A stretch of DNA of 56,897 nucleotides, from assembly GCA_002360635.1 (NCBI GenBank), contig DEQW01000012.1, positions 1 through 56,897 of the forward strand, given 5' to 3'. A program made the translations under genes and the position numbers. Within the stretch, counting starts at the first letter, position 1. Every line of letters starts with the position of its first letter. The notes beneath the pieces are model-generated. The model saw only the letters and a list, made by a program, of their open reading frames with translations, did no database searches and was not told where the DNA came from. This document shows positions 16,950 through 24,969 of this stretch, one piece after another. Source of the stretch: Flavobacteriaceae bacterium UBA3356. GTDB taxonomy: Bacteria > Bacteroidota > Bacteroidia > Flavobacteriales > Flavobacteriaceae.

Positions 16950-18964
16950 GATACTGGAAATTGAAATATAATTATAGTGCCGTTGTTTTTTATTGATTTT
17001 ACCTTCATTTGCCCATTTAAAAATCGGGTTCGTTCCAATAACGTTTTTAAACCTAACGACGTTACATTTTGGTATTTTTCTGTAAAATCAAAACCTACAC
17101 CGTTATCTTTAATGGAGATCACAATGTTTCCCGTTAGCTTTTTAATGGTTACTTTACTGGCTTCGGCTTTTGCGTGCTTTAAAATATTGTTAAGCGTTTC
17201 CTGTACAATCCTGTAAATATTTACTTCTTGTTCTTTGGTGAACAAGTTATCGATATTATCTATTTCTGAAGATATAAAAAGCGTTGTATTTTCATCTATT
17301 TGTGTAAGTGTGTATTCTATGGCCTTGGTAATGCCCATTTCCTGAAGTTGAAAAGGGTGCAAGTCCCTTGAGATCGTTCGTACTTCGTCTATAGCATCAT
17401 CTACCATTTTTTTTGTGTCATCATCTCCTCCTACTATTTTATTTTTAATGAGCAATAAGCGTTGCCCAAGCCCATCGTGAAGATCTTTGGAAATACGTTT
17501 GCGCTCTATTTCTTGAGAAACCAATAATTTTTGACTGAATTTTTCTTGTAGCTCTTTGTTGCTTTTAAGGTAACGTTGATTTCTATAAAGCAATATAAGT
17601 CCAAAGGTAAGGACCAGTGCTAAACTGGAGAAGAAAACTATTTTTTTAAAGTTTTCATTGTCTTTTTCCAGTAGCTGAATGTTGGTGTTTTTTTCAACTA
17701 ACTTTTTTTCCTTTTTTTCTGTTTCATATAGGGTTTGATAATAGGCTAAAAACTGGGCAGTACCTTTGTTGTAAATAGAATCGCGAAGATCTAAATAGGA
17801 ATTTTTATTTTCAAGGCTTTTCTTAAATTGTCCCCTTTCTGCATAAATATTGGAGAGCAATAGGTGCGAACTCATTATATCGTCTTCGTGGCCAACAGCT
17901 TTTGAATACCGTAATTTCTCTTGTGCATATTTTAGTGCTTCCTCATAAAGACCTACAGCGAGGTAATACCTTGCTTTGGCGCCATTATAGCTTATGTTTA
18001 CAATACGATCTTCTTTTGCTTGGTCAATCCATTGCTCAAGTTCTTTTATGTAGTCCCTCGCTTTTATTAACTCGTTGTTATCTATATGATATTCGGCAAG
18101 ACTTGCGTTAATATTTATATGGTTTGCATAGTCTTGTTGATTTGGATCTGTTTCGTTGAGCAGTGAATCTGCTTTCAATAGATATTTAATTTCAAGTTCT
18201 TTGTTTCCTGTTTTATGGTAGTCGATAGATTGATTGTAGTATTCTGTAATTATATATTTCTTGTTGTCTAACTGCTTAAGGGTTTCAATCAATTTTTCAC
18301 GTTCTTTTTCGGCTTTATCATAGAACCCGTTCATACTGAACATTGTGATAATCCCTTGTCTGGCGTGAAGCATATACTCGTATTCTTTTCGCTTTTCGTA
18401 AAAACGATATGCTTTCTCATAAAATTCACCTGCGGCAACAAACTTTCCAATGTTTGAATAAGCTTGCCCGCTAAACAAATATGCGTCTGCTATATAAATA
18501 GAATCTTTCTCTGAAAAATTATTGATTGCTGTTTCATAATCCTCTATTGCTTCTTTGACATTTAGTTTAAGGTTGGCTCTCCCTCTTTTTAAATAAAGCC
18601 CACCCAATAGAAAACTGTCCTTAATTTTGTATTTATGCGCTAAAACACCATCGATTATCCGTATAGCTCTTCGGGGTTCGTTTTTGTAATCTGAAAGTAT
18701 TGTTTGTAGGTTCATGGCTTTTTTTGCCGCTAATTCAACACTATCAACTTTTTTTGCCAACTCAATATACTGGTTGCTGTAAGAAACAAACACATTATTA
18801 TCTACCCCATAACTTTTTGAGAGAACAGAGTCGATAGCTTCTAATTTTTCAGGAATGCTGGTGGCTGTGCGTGCTTTGTTTTTGTAAAAGGATATATCTT
18901 GTCCACTACCCACAAACGGGCATAGCAATAACATGGCAAATAATACAAAACACTTTTTTTGCAT
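16946..18964 (-). CDS. Sensor histidine kinase with periplasmic TPR repeats (HisKA_3 type)
   Basis: A 672-residue sensor. A signal/anchor segment at the N-terminus is followed by about 390 residues of helical TPR-like repeats (A-x-x-Y-x-x-A patterns between about 60 and 390), a coiled coil, one TM helix (about 442-460, V-F-F-S-S-L-A-L-V-L) and a cytoplasmic kinase. The phospho-accepting His496 sits in K-D-L-H-D-G-L-G-Q-R, the HisKA_3 signature; the ATPase domain has N-box N-I-L-K-H-A-K-A and D-N-G-V-G-F-D. I use the ATG at 18964; a TTG three codons upstream is also in frame. It pairs with the regulator downstream. The stimulus, probably sensed by the TPR part, is unknown. Confidence 0.92.
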   Translation of the reverse strand: MQKKCFVLFAMLLLCPFVGSGQDISFYKNKARTATSIPEKLEAIDSVLSKSYGVDNNVFVSYSNQYIELAKKVDSVELAAKKAMNLQTILSDYKNEPRRAIRIIDGVLAHKYKIKDSFLLGGLYLKRGRANLKLNVKEAIEDYETAINNFSEKDSIYIADAYLFSGQAYSNIGKFVAAGEFYEKAYRFYEKRKEYEYMLHARQGIITMFSMNGFYDKAEKEREKLIETLKQLDNKKYIITEYYNQSIDYHKTGNKELEIKYLLKADSLLNETDPNQQDYANHININASLAEYHIDNNELIKARDYIKELEQWIDQAKEDRIVNISYNGAKARYYLAVGLYEEALKYAQEKLRYSKAVGHEDDIMSSHLLLSNIYAERGQFKKSLENKNSYLDLRDSIYNKGTAQFLAYYQTLYETEKKEKKLVEKNTNIQLLEKDNENFKKIVFFSSLALVLTFGLILLYRNQRYLKSNKELQEKFSQKLLVSQEIERKRISKDLHDGLGQRLLLIKNKIVGGDDDTKKMVDDAIDEVRTISRDLHPFQLQEMGITKAIEYTLTQIDENTTLFISSEIDNIDNLFTKEQEVNIYRIVQETLNNILKHAKAEASKVTIKKLTGNIVISIKDNGVGFDFTEKYQNVTSLGLKTLLERTRFLNGQMKVKSIKNNGTIIIFQFPVS

Positions 18965-19036
18965 TGTTTTCAATAAGTTAAAGGGAGTAATTAAAATTAC
19001 TAAAAATTAATCAGGGACAAAATTTAAAATGAAAAC

Positions 19037-19471
19037 TTATTTTAAATACACGCAGTTTCTTCCATAATCAATTACTGCACGAAACTGTTTTAAAAAATCG
19101 GCGCCAATAATCCCGTTTACTGAAGTTTCTTCAGCTTGCTCCAGGGCTTGGTTTACATGTGAAAGATCGAAAACCACAAAATCCATGCTGCTAGAGCTCC
19201 AGCTTTCAATGGCTATTTTGTTTTTTCGGGTAATTTTTGTTTCCATGTTTATAGCTCCAGCCCCTGCAGCTTTAATTTCACTGTCTTCACTTTCCATTGA
19301 AAAGTAGGTGATCTCATCAAAACCAATACAGCTGGTTGAAGCACCTGTATCTAAGATAAATATTCCCGGGATTCCATTTATTTTAGCAGATAATTTATAA
19401 TGCCCTGTCGCTAATTTTTTTAAAGGAACTCTGTAAAAATTTTTCTCTTCAAGAAAGGCTCGTAATTGCAT
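19037..19471 (-). CDS. Single-domain retropepsin-like aspartic protease
   Basis: A 144-residue protein with F-I-L-D-T-G-A-S-T-S (Asp41-Thr-Gly), the catalytic motif of pepsin/retropepsin folds, and a C-terminal G-I-I-G-A-D-F-L segment typical of the second hydrophobic strand pair. With one D-T-G per chain it would have to dimerise. I chose the ATG at 19471 (M-Q-L-R-A-F); longer starts would run into the tatD start region. No signal peptide, so cytosolic. Substrate unknown. It is transcribed divergently from tatD over a 49-nt region. Confidence 0.8.
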   Translation of the reverse strand: MQLRAFLEEKNFYRVPLKKLATGHYKLSAKINGIPGIFILDTGASTSCIGFDEITYFSMESEDSEIKAAGAGAINMETKITRKNKIAIESWSSSSMDFVVFDLSHVNQALEQAEETSVNGIIGADFLKQFRAVIDYGRNCVYLK

Positions 19472-19480
19472 GTATTGTTT

Positions 19481-19515
19481 TTTGTAAAGATAGCCAACAA
19501 ATTTAAGTAGCTTTG
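19481..19515. promoter_or_regulatory. Overlapping divergent promoters for tatD and the aspartic protease
   Basis: TAGCTTTG at 19508-19515 fits the TAnnTTTG -7 box for tatD, whose ATG begins at 19521, leaving room for at most a very short leader. TTTG at 19481-19484 could be its -33 element (23-nt spacer, long). On the minus strand TATCTTTA lies around 19485-19492 ahead of the protease ATG at 19471. The two promoters share about 30 bp. Confidence 0.45.
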
Positions 19516-19520
19516 CAAAT

Positions 19521-20285
19521 ATGCTAACAGATACACACACCCATTTATATAGCGAAGCTTTTGATGAAGATAGAGAGCAAATGATGAAACGCTCAATCGA
19601 TGCAGGTATTGAGCGGTTTTTTATACCGGCAATCGATTCTGGCTATGTAGAAGAGATGTATGAACTGGAAAAAAACTATCCAGGCCAAGTTTTCTTAATG
19701 ATGGGATTGCACCCCACTTCGGTAAAAGAAAATTATGAGGACGAATTGGCTTATGTAGAAAAACAATTTGAAAAACGTAGTTTTTATGCCGTGGGCGAAA
19801 TAGGGGTTGACCTATATTGGGACACTTCTACCTTGGCCATTCAGCAAGATGCCTTTAAAAGGCAAATTCAATTGGCTAAAAAACACAAATTACCCATTGT
19901 GATTCATTGCAGGGATGCTTTTGATGAGGTTTTTGAAGTCTTGGAAAGTGAAAAAGATGACGATCTCTACGGGATATTCCACTGTTTTACTGGGACAAAA
20001 GAACAGGCAGAAAAAGCCCTATCCTATAACATGAAACTAGGCATTGGGGGTGTGGTAACTTTTAAAAATGGTAAAATTGACCAGTTTCTAAGCGAAATTG
20101 ACCTAAAGCACATTGTTTTAGAAACCGACTCCCCTTATTTATCACCCACGCCATATCGGGGTAAACGAAATGAAAGTAGTTACTTAAAATTAATTTGTAA
20201 GAAAGTAGCTGAACTGTACGGCATTTCAGAAGAAGAAGTAGCTAAGGTAACTACTCAAAACTCAAAGGAAATATTCAGTATTTAA
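19521..20285 (+). CDS. tatD: TatD-family metal-dependent DNase
   Basis: A 254-residue TIM-barrel metallohydrolase. The metal ligands expected for the family are all visible: His6 and His8 (T-H-T-H), Glu93 (V-G-E-I-G), His129 (I-V-I-H-C), His154 (F-H-C-F-T-G) and Asp203 (E-T-D-S-P-Y). Family members act as 3'-5' exonucleases on DNA, though cellular roles vary. Full length. ansA follows after 12 nt and is probably co-transcribed. Confidence 0.93.
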   Translation: MLTDTHTHLYSEAFDEDREQMMKRSIDAGIERFFIPAIDSGYVEEMYELEKNYPGQVFLMMGLHPTSVKENYEDELAYVEKQFEKRSFYAVGEIGVDLYWDTSTLAIQQDAFKRQIQLAKKHKLPIVIHCRDAFDEVFEVLESEKDDDLYGIFHCFTGTKEQAEKALSYNMKLGIGGVVTFKNGKIDQFLSEIDLKHIVLETDSPYLSPTPYRGKRNESSYLKLICKKVAELYGISEEEVAKVTTQNSKEIFSI

Positions 20286-20297
20286 TATAAACGCAGA

Positions 20298-21326
20298 ATG
20301 TACAAAAAACCAAACATACTTCTTATATACACTGGTGGAACTATTGGTATGATCAAGGATTTTGAAACAGGAGCTTTGCGTAATTTTAATTTTGACGACC
20401 TTTTAAAACACATACCAGAACTGAAATTGCTGGACTGCGAAATAAGTACTCGAAGTTTTGAGGAGCCAATCGATAGTTCAAACATGAGTGCGAAATACTG
20501 GACGATGATAGCTGGTATAATAGAGGAGAATTATGCAGATTTTGATGGGTTTGTAGTATTGCATGGTAGTGATACTATGTCATACACCGCTTCGGCACTC
20601 AGTTTTATGCTAGAAAACTTAGCCAAACCCGTTGTTTTCACCGGGTCTCAACTTCCCATTGGCGACTTACGGACCGACGCAAAAGAAAATTTGATTACTT
20701 CCATTCAAATAGCATCGCTACAAGAAAAAGGAAGATCGGTTATAGCTGAAGTATGTTTGTATTTTGAATATAAACTATACCGCGCCAACCGGACCACAAA
20801 AATAAATGCCGAGCATTTTGAGGCTTTCGCTTCTTTAAATTATCCACCATTGGTAGAAAGCGGGGTAAACCTTTTTGTTAATCACGAGGCATTATATAAG
20901 CCCAACCGAAGGAAAAAATTAAAGGTGCATAAAAAAATGGAATCCAATATTGTGCTTTTAAAAATGTTTCCGGGCATCGACATCTCTACCGTTGAACATA
21001 TTTTTGCTTATCCTGAAATGAAGGGTTTAGTTCTTGAAACATACGGAAGTGGCAATACAACTAATGAAGAATGGTTTTTAAATGCATTAAAAAAAATTAT
21101 AGCAAACGGGATTCCTGTCATCAATGTAACGCAATGCTCTGGTGGAAGTGTGATTATGGGATTGTATGAAACTAGCACCTCGCTAAAAAAACTGGGGGTA
21201 ATTTCTGGAAAGGACATCACAACAGAGGCGGCCCTTGCCAAATTAATGTACTTATTGGGGCAAAAAATTTCGTCTAATAGTTTTAAAACTATATTTGAAA
21301 CCTCTTTGCGAGGCGAGATGATGTAA
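20298..21326 (+). CDS. ansA: Type I (cytoplasmic) L-asparaginase
   Basis: A 342-residue enzyme hydrolysing asparagine to aspartate and ammonia. The first threonine motif Y-T-G-G-T-I-G (Thr12) and the second, H-G-S-D-T-M (Asp92-Thr93), are intact, with the usual D-x-R-T-D-A-K-E-N segment after them. No signal peptide, so type I rather than periplasmic type II. The following hairpin would end the tatD-ansA transcript. Confidence 0.93.
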   Translation: MYKKPNILLIYTGGTIGMIKDFETGALRNFNFDDLLKHIPELKLLDCEISTRSFEEPIDSSNMSAKYWTMIAGIIEENYADFDGFVVLHGSDTMSYTASALSFMLENLAKPVVFTGSQLPIGDLRTDAKENLITSIQIASLQEKGRSVIAEVCLYFEYKLYRANRTTKINAEHFEAFASLNYPPLVESGVNLFVNHEALYKPNRRKKLKVHKKMESNIVLLKMFPGIDISTVEHIFAYPEMKGLVLETYGSGNTTNEEWFLNALKKIIANGIPVINVTQCSGGSVIMGLYETSTSLKKLGVISGKDITTEAALAKLMYLLGQKISSNSFKTIFETSLRGEMM

Positions 21327-21336
21327 AATTTCCTTG

Positions 21337-21366
21337 AAAAATGTTTTATAGAACAACATTTTTTTT
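21337..21366 (+). terminator. Weak intrinsic terminator after ansA
   Basis: AAAAATGTT (21337-21345) and AACATTTTT (21355-21363) form a 9-bp A/T-rich stem with a 9-nt loop and continue into T's. Position right after the ansA stop and before tRNA-Ser supports termination, but the stem is weak. Confidence 0.55.
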
Positions 21367-21400
21367 GTTATTTGGCACTCCTTTAAAAAGGTTCTGAATT

Positions 21401-21488
21401 AGAGAGGTGGCCGAGTGGTCGAAGGCGCACGCCTGGAAAGTGTGTATACGCCAAAAGCGTATCGAGGGTTCGAATCCCTTCCTCTCTG
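21401..21488 (+). tRNA. tRNA-Ser(GGA)
   Basis: Acceptor arms AGAGAGG (21401-21407) and CCTCTCT (21481-21487) pair perfectly; discriminator G at 21488. Anticodon stem CACGC/GTGTG encloses the loop CTGGAAA with anticodon GGA at 21435-21437. A long variable arm (from about 21445) and GGTTCGAATCC in the T arm are as expected for a class II serine tRNA. The CCA end is not encoded. Confidence 0.97.
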
Positions 21489-21809
21489 CAAAAAAAATGT
21501 AAAAAATTAACAAGTAGCGTTAAATCACAACAAAACGATTGGTTTTCTATAAGTTCTTGTTATTTTCGTCATTTTGGGTGAAAGTCCAAATTTCTTTTAT
21601 AAAGTTCGATTTTGATGTCATTCTTTAAAGTTGGAGAGTTGATGATAACATAAAAACAAGCCTCCGCCAAAAGAAATTAAATAAGAAAAAACCAATAAGT
21701 CTTGAAATACAGTTGTTTATTGGTAATACACAAATTTATTATTGTAGATTAACTAATTATTTTTATATCTTTAAACCTTTAACTAAAAACAAACTTTAAG
21801 TCGATAGCA
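21489..21809 (+). promoter_or_regulatory. 321-nt gene-free region with candidate exbB-operon promoter
   Basis: No convincing ORF. The best promoter match is TTG (21742-21744), 21-nt spacer, TATCTTTA (21766-21773), about 36 nt before the exbB ATG. The stretch 21520-21700 has ordinary base composition and no strong hairpin; I see nothing else I can name in it. Confidence 0.4.
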
Positions 21810-22616
21810 ATGAAAAAATTATTTTCTATTATGGCAATTGCCGCAATGGTTTTTGCGGGAACAAGCAACGTAAACGCAGCAACTGCTCAAACAATGCCGA
21901 GCAGCGCACAATCATTAGTAACCGCAGCCACTGTGACCTTTGTACAAGATGAAGAAGCTGTAGCGAGCGAAGAAGAGCCACGAGGTTGGCATCAAGAGCT
22001 TAAACAACGATTTATAGAAGGGGGTCCTGCATTTATGGGGATTGTACTTTTATGTCTTATTCTTGGTTTAGCTATTGCTATTGAACGGATTATTTACTTA
22101 AACCTTTCAACCACTAATACCCAAAAATTAGCAGCAAATGTTGAAGACGCACTTAATAGTGGTGGTATTGAAGCAGCTAAGGAAGTTTGTAGAAATACAA
22201 AAGGACCTGTAGCTTCTATCTATTACCAAGGTCTAGACCGCGCAGACGAAGGAGTTGAGGCCGCTGAAAAAGCTGTAGTAGCTTATGGTGGTGTACAAAT
22301 GGGACAACTTGAGAAAAACGTTTCTTGGGTATCTTTATTTATCGCTCTTGCTCCTATGCTTGGTTTCATGGGTACAGTAATTGGTATGATTAAAGCATTT
22401 GATAAAATTCAAGCTGCAGGTGATATGAACCCTTCTCTTGTTGCAGGTGGTATTAAAGTAGCACTTTTAACAACAGTATTCGGTTTGATCGTTGCGATTA
22501 TACTTCAAATTTTCTATAACTATATCATTGCTAAAATTGACAGTATTGTAAATAGTATGGAAGATGCTTCTATCACATTAATTGATATGTTGGTAGACTA
22601 CAAAAACAAAAAGTAA
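21810..22616 (+). CDS. exbB: MotA/TolQ/ExbB-type proton channel with N-terminal signal-like extension
   Basis: A 268-residue inner-membrane protein. Residues 1-24 look like a signal peptide (M-K-K-L-F-S-I-M-A-I-A-A, ending N-V-N-A), followed by about 35 soluble residues, then a TM helix (about 75-95, G-I-V-L-L-C-L-I-L-G-L) and the conserved ExbB core with two further TMs (about 170-190 and 210-235) containing A-P-M-L-G-F-M-G-T-V-x-G-M. It would form the pentameric proton channel that powers TonB together with the ExbD subunits encoded downstream. First gene of a four-gene unit. Confidence 0.9.
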   Translation: MKKLFSIMAIAAMVFAGTSNVNAATAQTMPSSAQSLVTAATVTFVQDEEAVASEEEPRGWHQELKQRFIEGGPAFMGIVLLCLILGLAIAIERIIYLNLSTTNTQKLAANVEDALNSGGIEAAKEVCRNTKGPVASIYYQGLDRADEGVEAAEKAVVAYGGVQMGQLEKNVSWVSLFIALAPMLGFMGTVIGMIKAFDKIQAAGDMNPSLVAGGIKVALLTTVFGLIVAIILQIFYNYIIAKIDSIVNSMEDASITLIDMLVDYKNKK

Positions 22617-22634
22617 TTACTAAAACACCGAATA

Positions 22635-23063
22635 ATGGCTTTACATAAAATTTTAAAAATTGTAGCAGTAATCCTTAGCTTGGCAGGTATTGTTTTCCTT
22701 GGTATGATTATATCAAAGGGTGACGATGTTGTTAAAGCAACAGGTGAAGGTGTTGACGGATACTTGTATGTAGCATACATTACATTCGCGATAGTACTTT
22801 TATTTGTTATTGTATTTGTATTAAAAGGGATTTTTGCTGGAAACATAAAACGAACTCTTTTATCAATTGGTGCTTTCCTTGTGATCGTAGCTATTGGTTA
22901 TGCTCTTTCTCAAGGCGTTGAAACACCAATGCAAGATGGCGAAATGCTGTCTGAAAGCGGTTCTCGTTGGGTAGGCACAGGCTTACATGTATTCTACATC
23001 TTAGCAATATTAGCTATAGGTGCAATGATATTTAGCGGAGTTAAAAAAATGACAACAAGATAA
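22635..23063 (+). CDS. Four-helix membrane protein inserted between exbB and exbD, unknown
   Basis: A 142-residue protein with four hydrophobic helices (about 8-27, 45-67, 74-91, 119-136), no signal cleavage site and no known catalytic motif. It sits 18 nt after exbB and 1 nt before the first exbD, so it is translated with the energy-transduction proteins. It could be an accessory subunit of the proton channel. I do not recognise a family beyond recalling that similar genes occur at this position in other flavobacteria. Confidence 0.8.
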   Translation: MALHKILKIVAVILSLAGIVFLGMIISKGDDVVKATGEGVDGYLYVAYITFAIVLLFVIVFVLKGIFAGNIKRTLLSIGAFLVIVAIGYALSQGVETPMQDGEMLSESGSRWVGTGLHVFYILAILAIGAMIFSGVKKMTTR

Positions 23064-23064
23064 T

Positions 23065-23685
23065 ATGGCAAGAAGAGCAACACCCGAGGTTAACGCAGGG
23101 TCTATGGCAGACATCGCATTCCTGCTCCTTATATTTTTCTTGGTAACTACTACCATTGAAAAAGATAAGGGTATTGCGAGACAATTGCCCCCTGATGAAG
23201 AGATACAAGATCCACCAATTATAAAGCAAAAGAATTTGTTTGTCGTTAGTGTAAACAAAGACGATCAATTACTCGTAGAAGACGAATTAATGCAAGTTGG
23301 AGACTTACGTGATGCTGCAATCAAGTTTTTGGACAACGGAGGGGCACCTGCAGGAAGTCCAGAATATTGCAACTATTGTAAAGGAGAAAGAGACCCAAGT
23401 TCTTCAGATAACCCAGAAAAAGCGGTTATATCAGTACAGAACGATAGGTTGACATCTTATAAAATGTACATAACAGTTCAAAACGAATTGGTTGCTGCTT
23501 ATAATTTCTTACGGAACAGAGAATCACAACGATTATTTGGCTGGAAATTTACAGAGGTTAAACAGGCTATAGATGAAGGTAACTTTAATGGAAATGAGGA
23601 TGATGCTCAAGAAAAATTAGAGGAAATTCAAAAACTGTTTCCACTTAAATTATCAGAAGCTGAACCTAAGAAGAGCGGACAATAA
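23065..23685 (+). CDS. exbD: ExbD/TolR-family protein, long form
   Basis: A 206-residue single-pass protein. The short cytoplasmic tail and one TM helix carry the essential Asp16 (A-D-I-A-F-L-L-L-I-F-F-L), equivalent to the proton-carrying Asp of ExbD. The periplasmic part is longer than usual (E. coli ExbD is 141 residues) because of an insert around residues 90-120 containing C-N-Y-C and an acidic/serine run. Second ExbD follows after 12 nt. Confidence 0.9.
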   Translation: MARRATPEVNAGSMADIAFLLLIFFLVTTTIEKDKGIARQLPPDEEIQDPPIIKQKNLFVVSVNKDDQLLVEDELMQVGDLRDAAIKFLDNGGAPAGSPEYCNYCKGERDPSSSDNPEKAVISVQNDRLTSYKMYITVQNELVAAYNFLRNRESQRLFGWKFTEVKQAIDEGNFNGNEDDAQEKLEEIQKLFPLKLSEAEPKKSGQ

Positions 23686-23697
23686 ACAAAAAGAATT

Positions 23698-24171
23698 ATG
23701 TCAAAATTTAGAAAGAAAAAAGGTGGCGAAATACCGGCAGTAAATACGGCATCCTTACCCGATATTGTATTTATGTTATTGTTCTTTTTTATGGTTGTAA
23801 CCGTATTGAGGGATAATAACCTACTGGTGCAAAACACGCTTCCTAAAGCAGATCAGTTAGAAAAATTGAAAAAAGACCGTTCTGTATATATTTATGCAGG
23901 AAAGCCTAGCTCCCGTTATAAAGATAAATACGGTACTGAAGGTAAAATACAGATTGGCGATAAATTTACAGATATCACCAATGTGAAATTTGCATTAACT
24001 GAAGCAAGGGAAAATTTGCGCCCAGAACTACAAGACAAAGTCATGGTTGCTCTTAAAGTAGATGAAGAAACCAACACTGGTCTTGTAACTGATATTAAAC
24101 AACAATTAAGGGACTTAAATATGTTGAAGATAATATATATTACTGCCCCTGGAAATCCTGTTGATCAATAA
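23698..24171 (+). CDS. exbD: ExbD/TolR-family protein, short form
   Basis: A 157-residue paralogue of the preceding gene with a very basic N-terminus (K-F-R-K-K-K) and Asp22 at the start of the TM helix (L-P-D-I-V-F-M-L-L-F-F-F). Two different ExbD proteins after one ExbB suggest a heteromeric stator plug. Followed by a strong terminator. Confidence 0.9.
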   Translation: MSKFRKKKGGEIPAVNTASLPDIVFMLLFFFMVVTVLRDNNLLVQNTLPKADQLEKLKKDRSVYIYAGKPSSRYKDKYGTEGKIQIGDKFTDITNVKFALTEARENLRPELQDKVMVALKVDEETNTGLVTDIKQQLRDLNMLKIIYITAPGNPVDQ

Positions 24172-24192
24172 ACAGAGAATATAATAAATTGT

Positions 24193-24230
24193 AAAAAGCC
24201 TTGTTCTTCAATAGATCAAGGCTTTTTTAT
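24193..24230 (+). terminator. Intrinsic terminator of the exbB-exbD operon
   Basis: AAAAAGCCTTG (24193-24203) pairs with CAAGGCTTTTT (24217-24227) across a 13-nt loop and runs into further T's. It closes the four-gene unit. Confidence 0.88.
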
Positions 24231-24264
24231 TTTAGTATTTTAAAAATACAACTATCTTTATCAT

Positions 24265-24969
24265 ATGCCGAACAGCTTTAAAATAGTGTTGTTTTTAGTA
24301 GGGTTATTGTATGCTTTTCCTAGTTTTTCACAGCAAGTAGAAAACGATACTATAATCGATACAAAATATAGGGAAGATCAATTTTATATTGGTCTTAACT
24401 ATAATATAATAAGTAACGTACCATCTGGTGTAAATACCCGCGGACTTTCTGGTGGAATTCAATTGGGGTATTTTAGGGATATGCCAATAAACAAAAGGCG
24501 AAACGTGGCCATAGCTATTGGAGCTGGCCTTGCATTCGATCAATTTGGTCAAAACCTATTTATTGGAGAAGAACCTAATGAAAATACCATTTTTAAAGTA
24601 TTAAATGAAGATATCGACTTTGACCAAAATAGGTTTAGTATGGCTACAATCGAAGTGCCCATAGAGTTTAGATGGCGTACTTCAACTCCAGAGAGTTATA
24701 AGTTTTGGCGTATTTATGGAGGGTTTAGGTTAGGTTATACATATTGGTATAAAGCGACATTTAAACAGCCTGCTAATAAAGTAGTGCAAACCGATATACC
24801 TGAGTTTGATAACTTACGTCTGTCTGCTAACCTTAGCTTTGGCTATAATACATTCAATTTTTTTGCATCATATAGTATTAATCCGTTTTTTAAAGATGCG
24901 ATTACATCAGATGGGCAAACGTTTGGTTTTAAGACCATCAAACTAGGCTTAATCTTCTATATATTATAG
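24265..24969 (+). CDS. PorT-family outer-membrane beta-barrel protein
   Basis: A 234-residue protein with a signal peptide (cleavage near F-S-Q, residue 23) and barrel-like strands (Y-I-G-L-N-Y-N, G-G-I-Q-L-G-Y-F-R-D, I-A-I-G-A-G-L-A-F-D). The general pattern matches PorT, an outer-membrane component of the type IX secretion system, but many Bacteroidota barrels share it, so the T9SS role is uncertain. A TATCTTTA box at 24253-24260 lies 4 nt before the ATG, so the mRNA may be leaderless and independent of the exb operon. Its 3' end overlaps the convergent membrane-protein gene by 6 nt. Confidence 0.7.
   Translation: MPNSFKIVLFLVGLLYAFPSFSQQVENDTIIDTKYREDQFYIGLNYNIISNVPSGVNTRGLSGGIQLGYFRDMPINKRRNVAIAIGAGLAFDQFGQNLFIGEEPNENTIFKVLNEDIDFDQNRFSMATIEVPIEFRWRTSTPESYKFWRIYGGFRLGYTYWYKATFKQPANKVVQTDIPEFDNLRLSANLSFGYNTFNFFASYSINPFFKDAITSDGQTFGFKTIKLGLIFYIL

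Noticed and set aside
21371..21395. TTTGGCAC sequence upstream of tRNA-Ser as a possible sigma-54 -24 element
   Set aside because: The required GC at the -12 position is missing; the downstream bases are TTTAAA.
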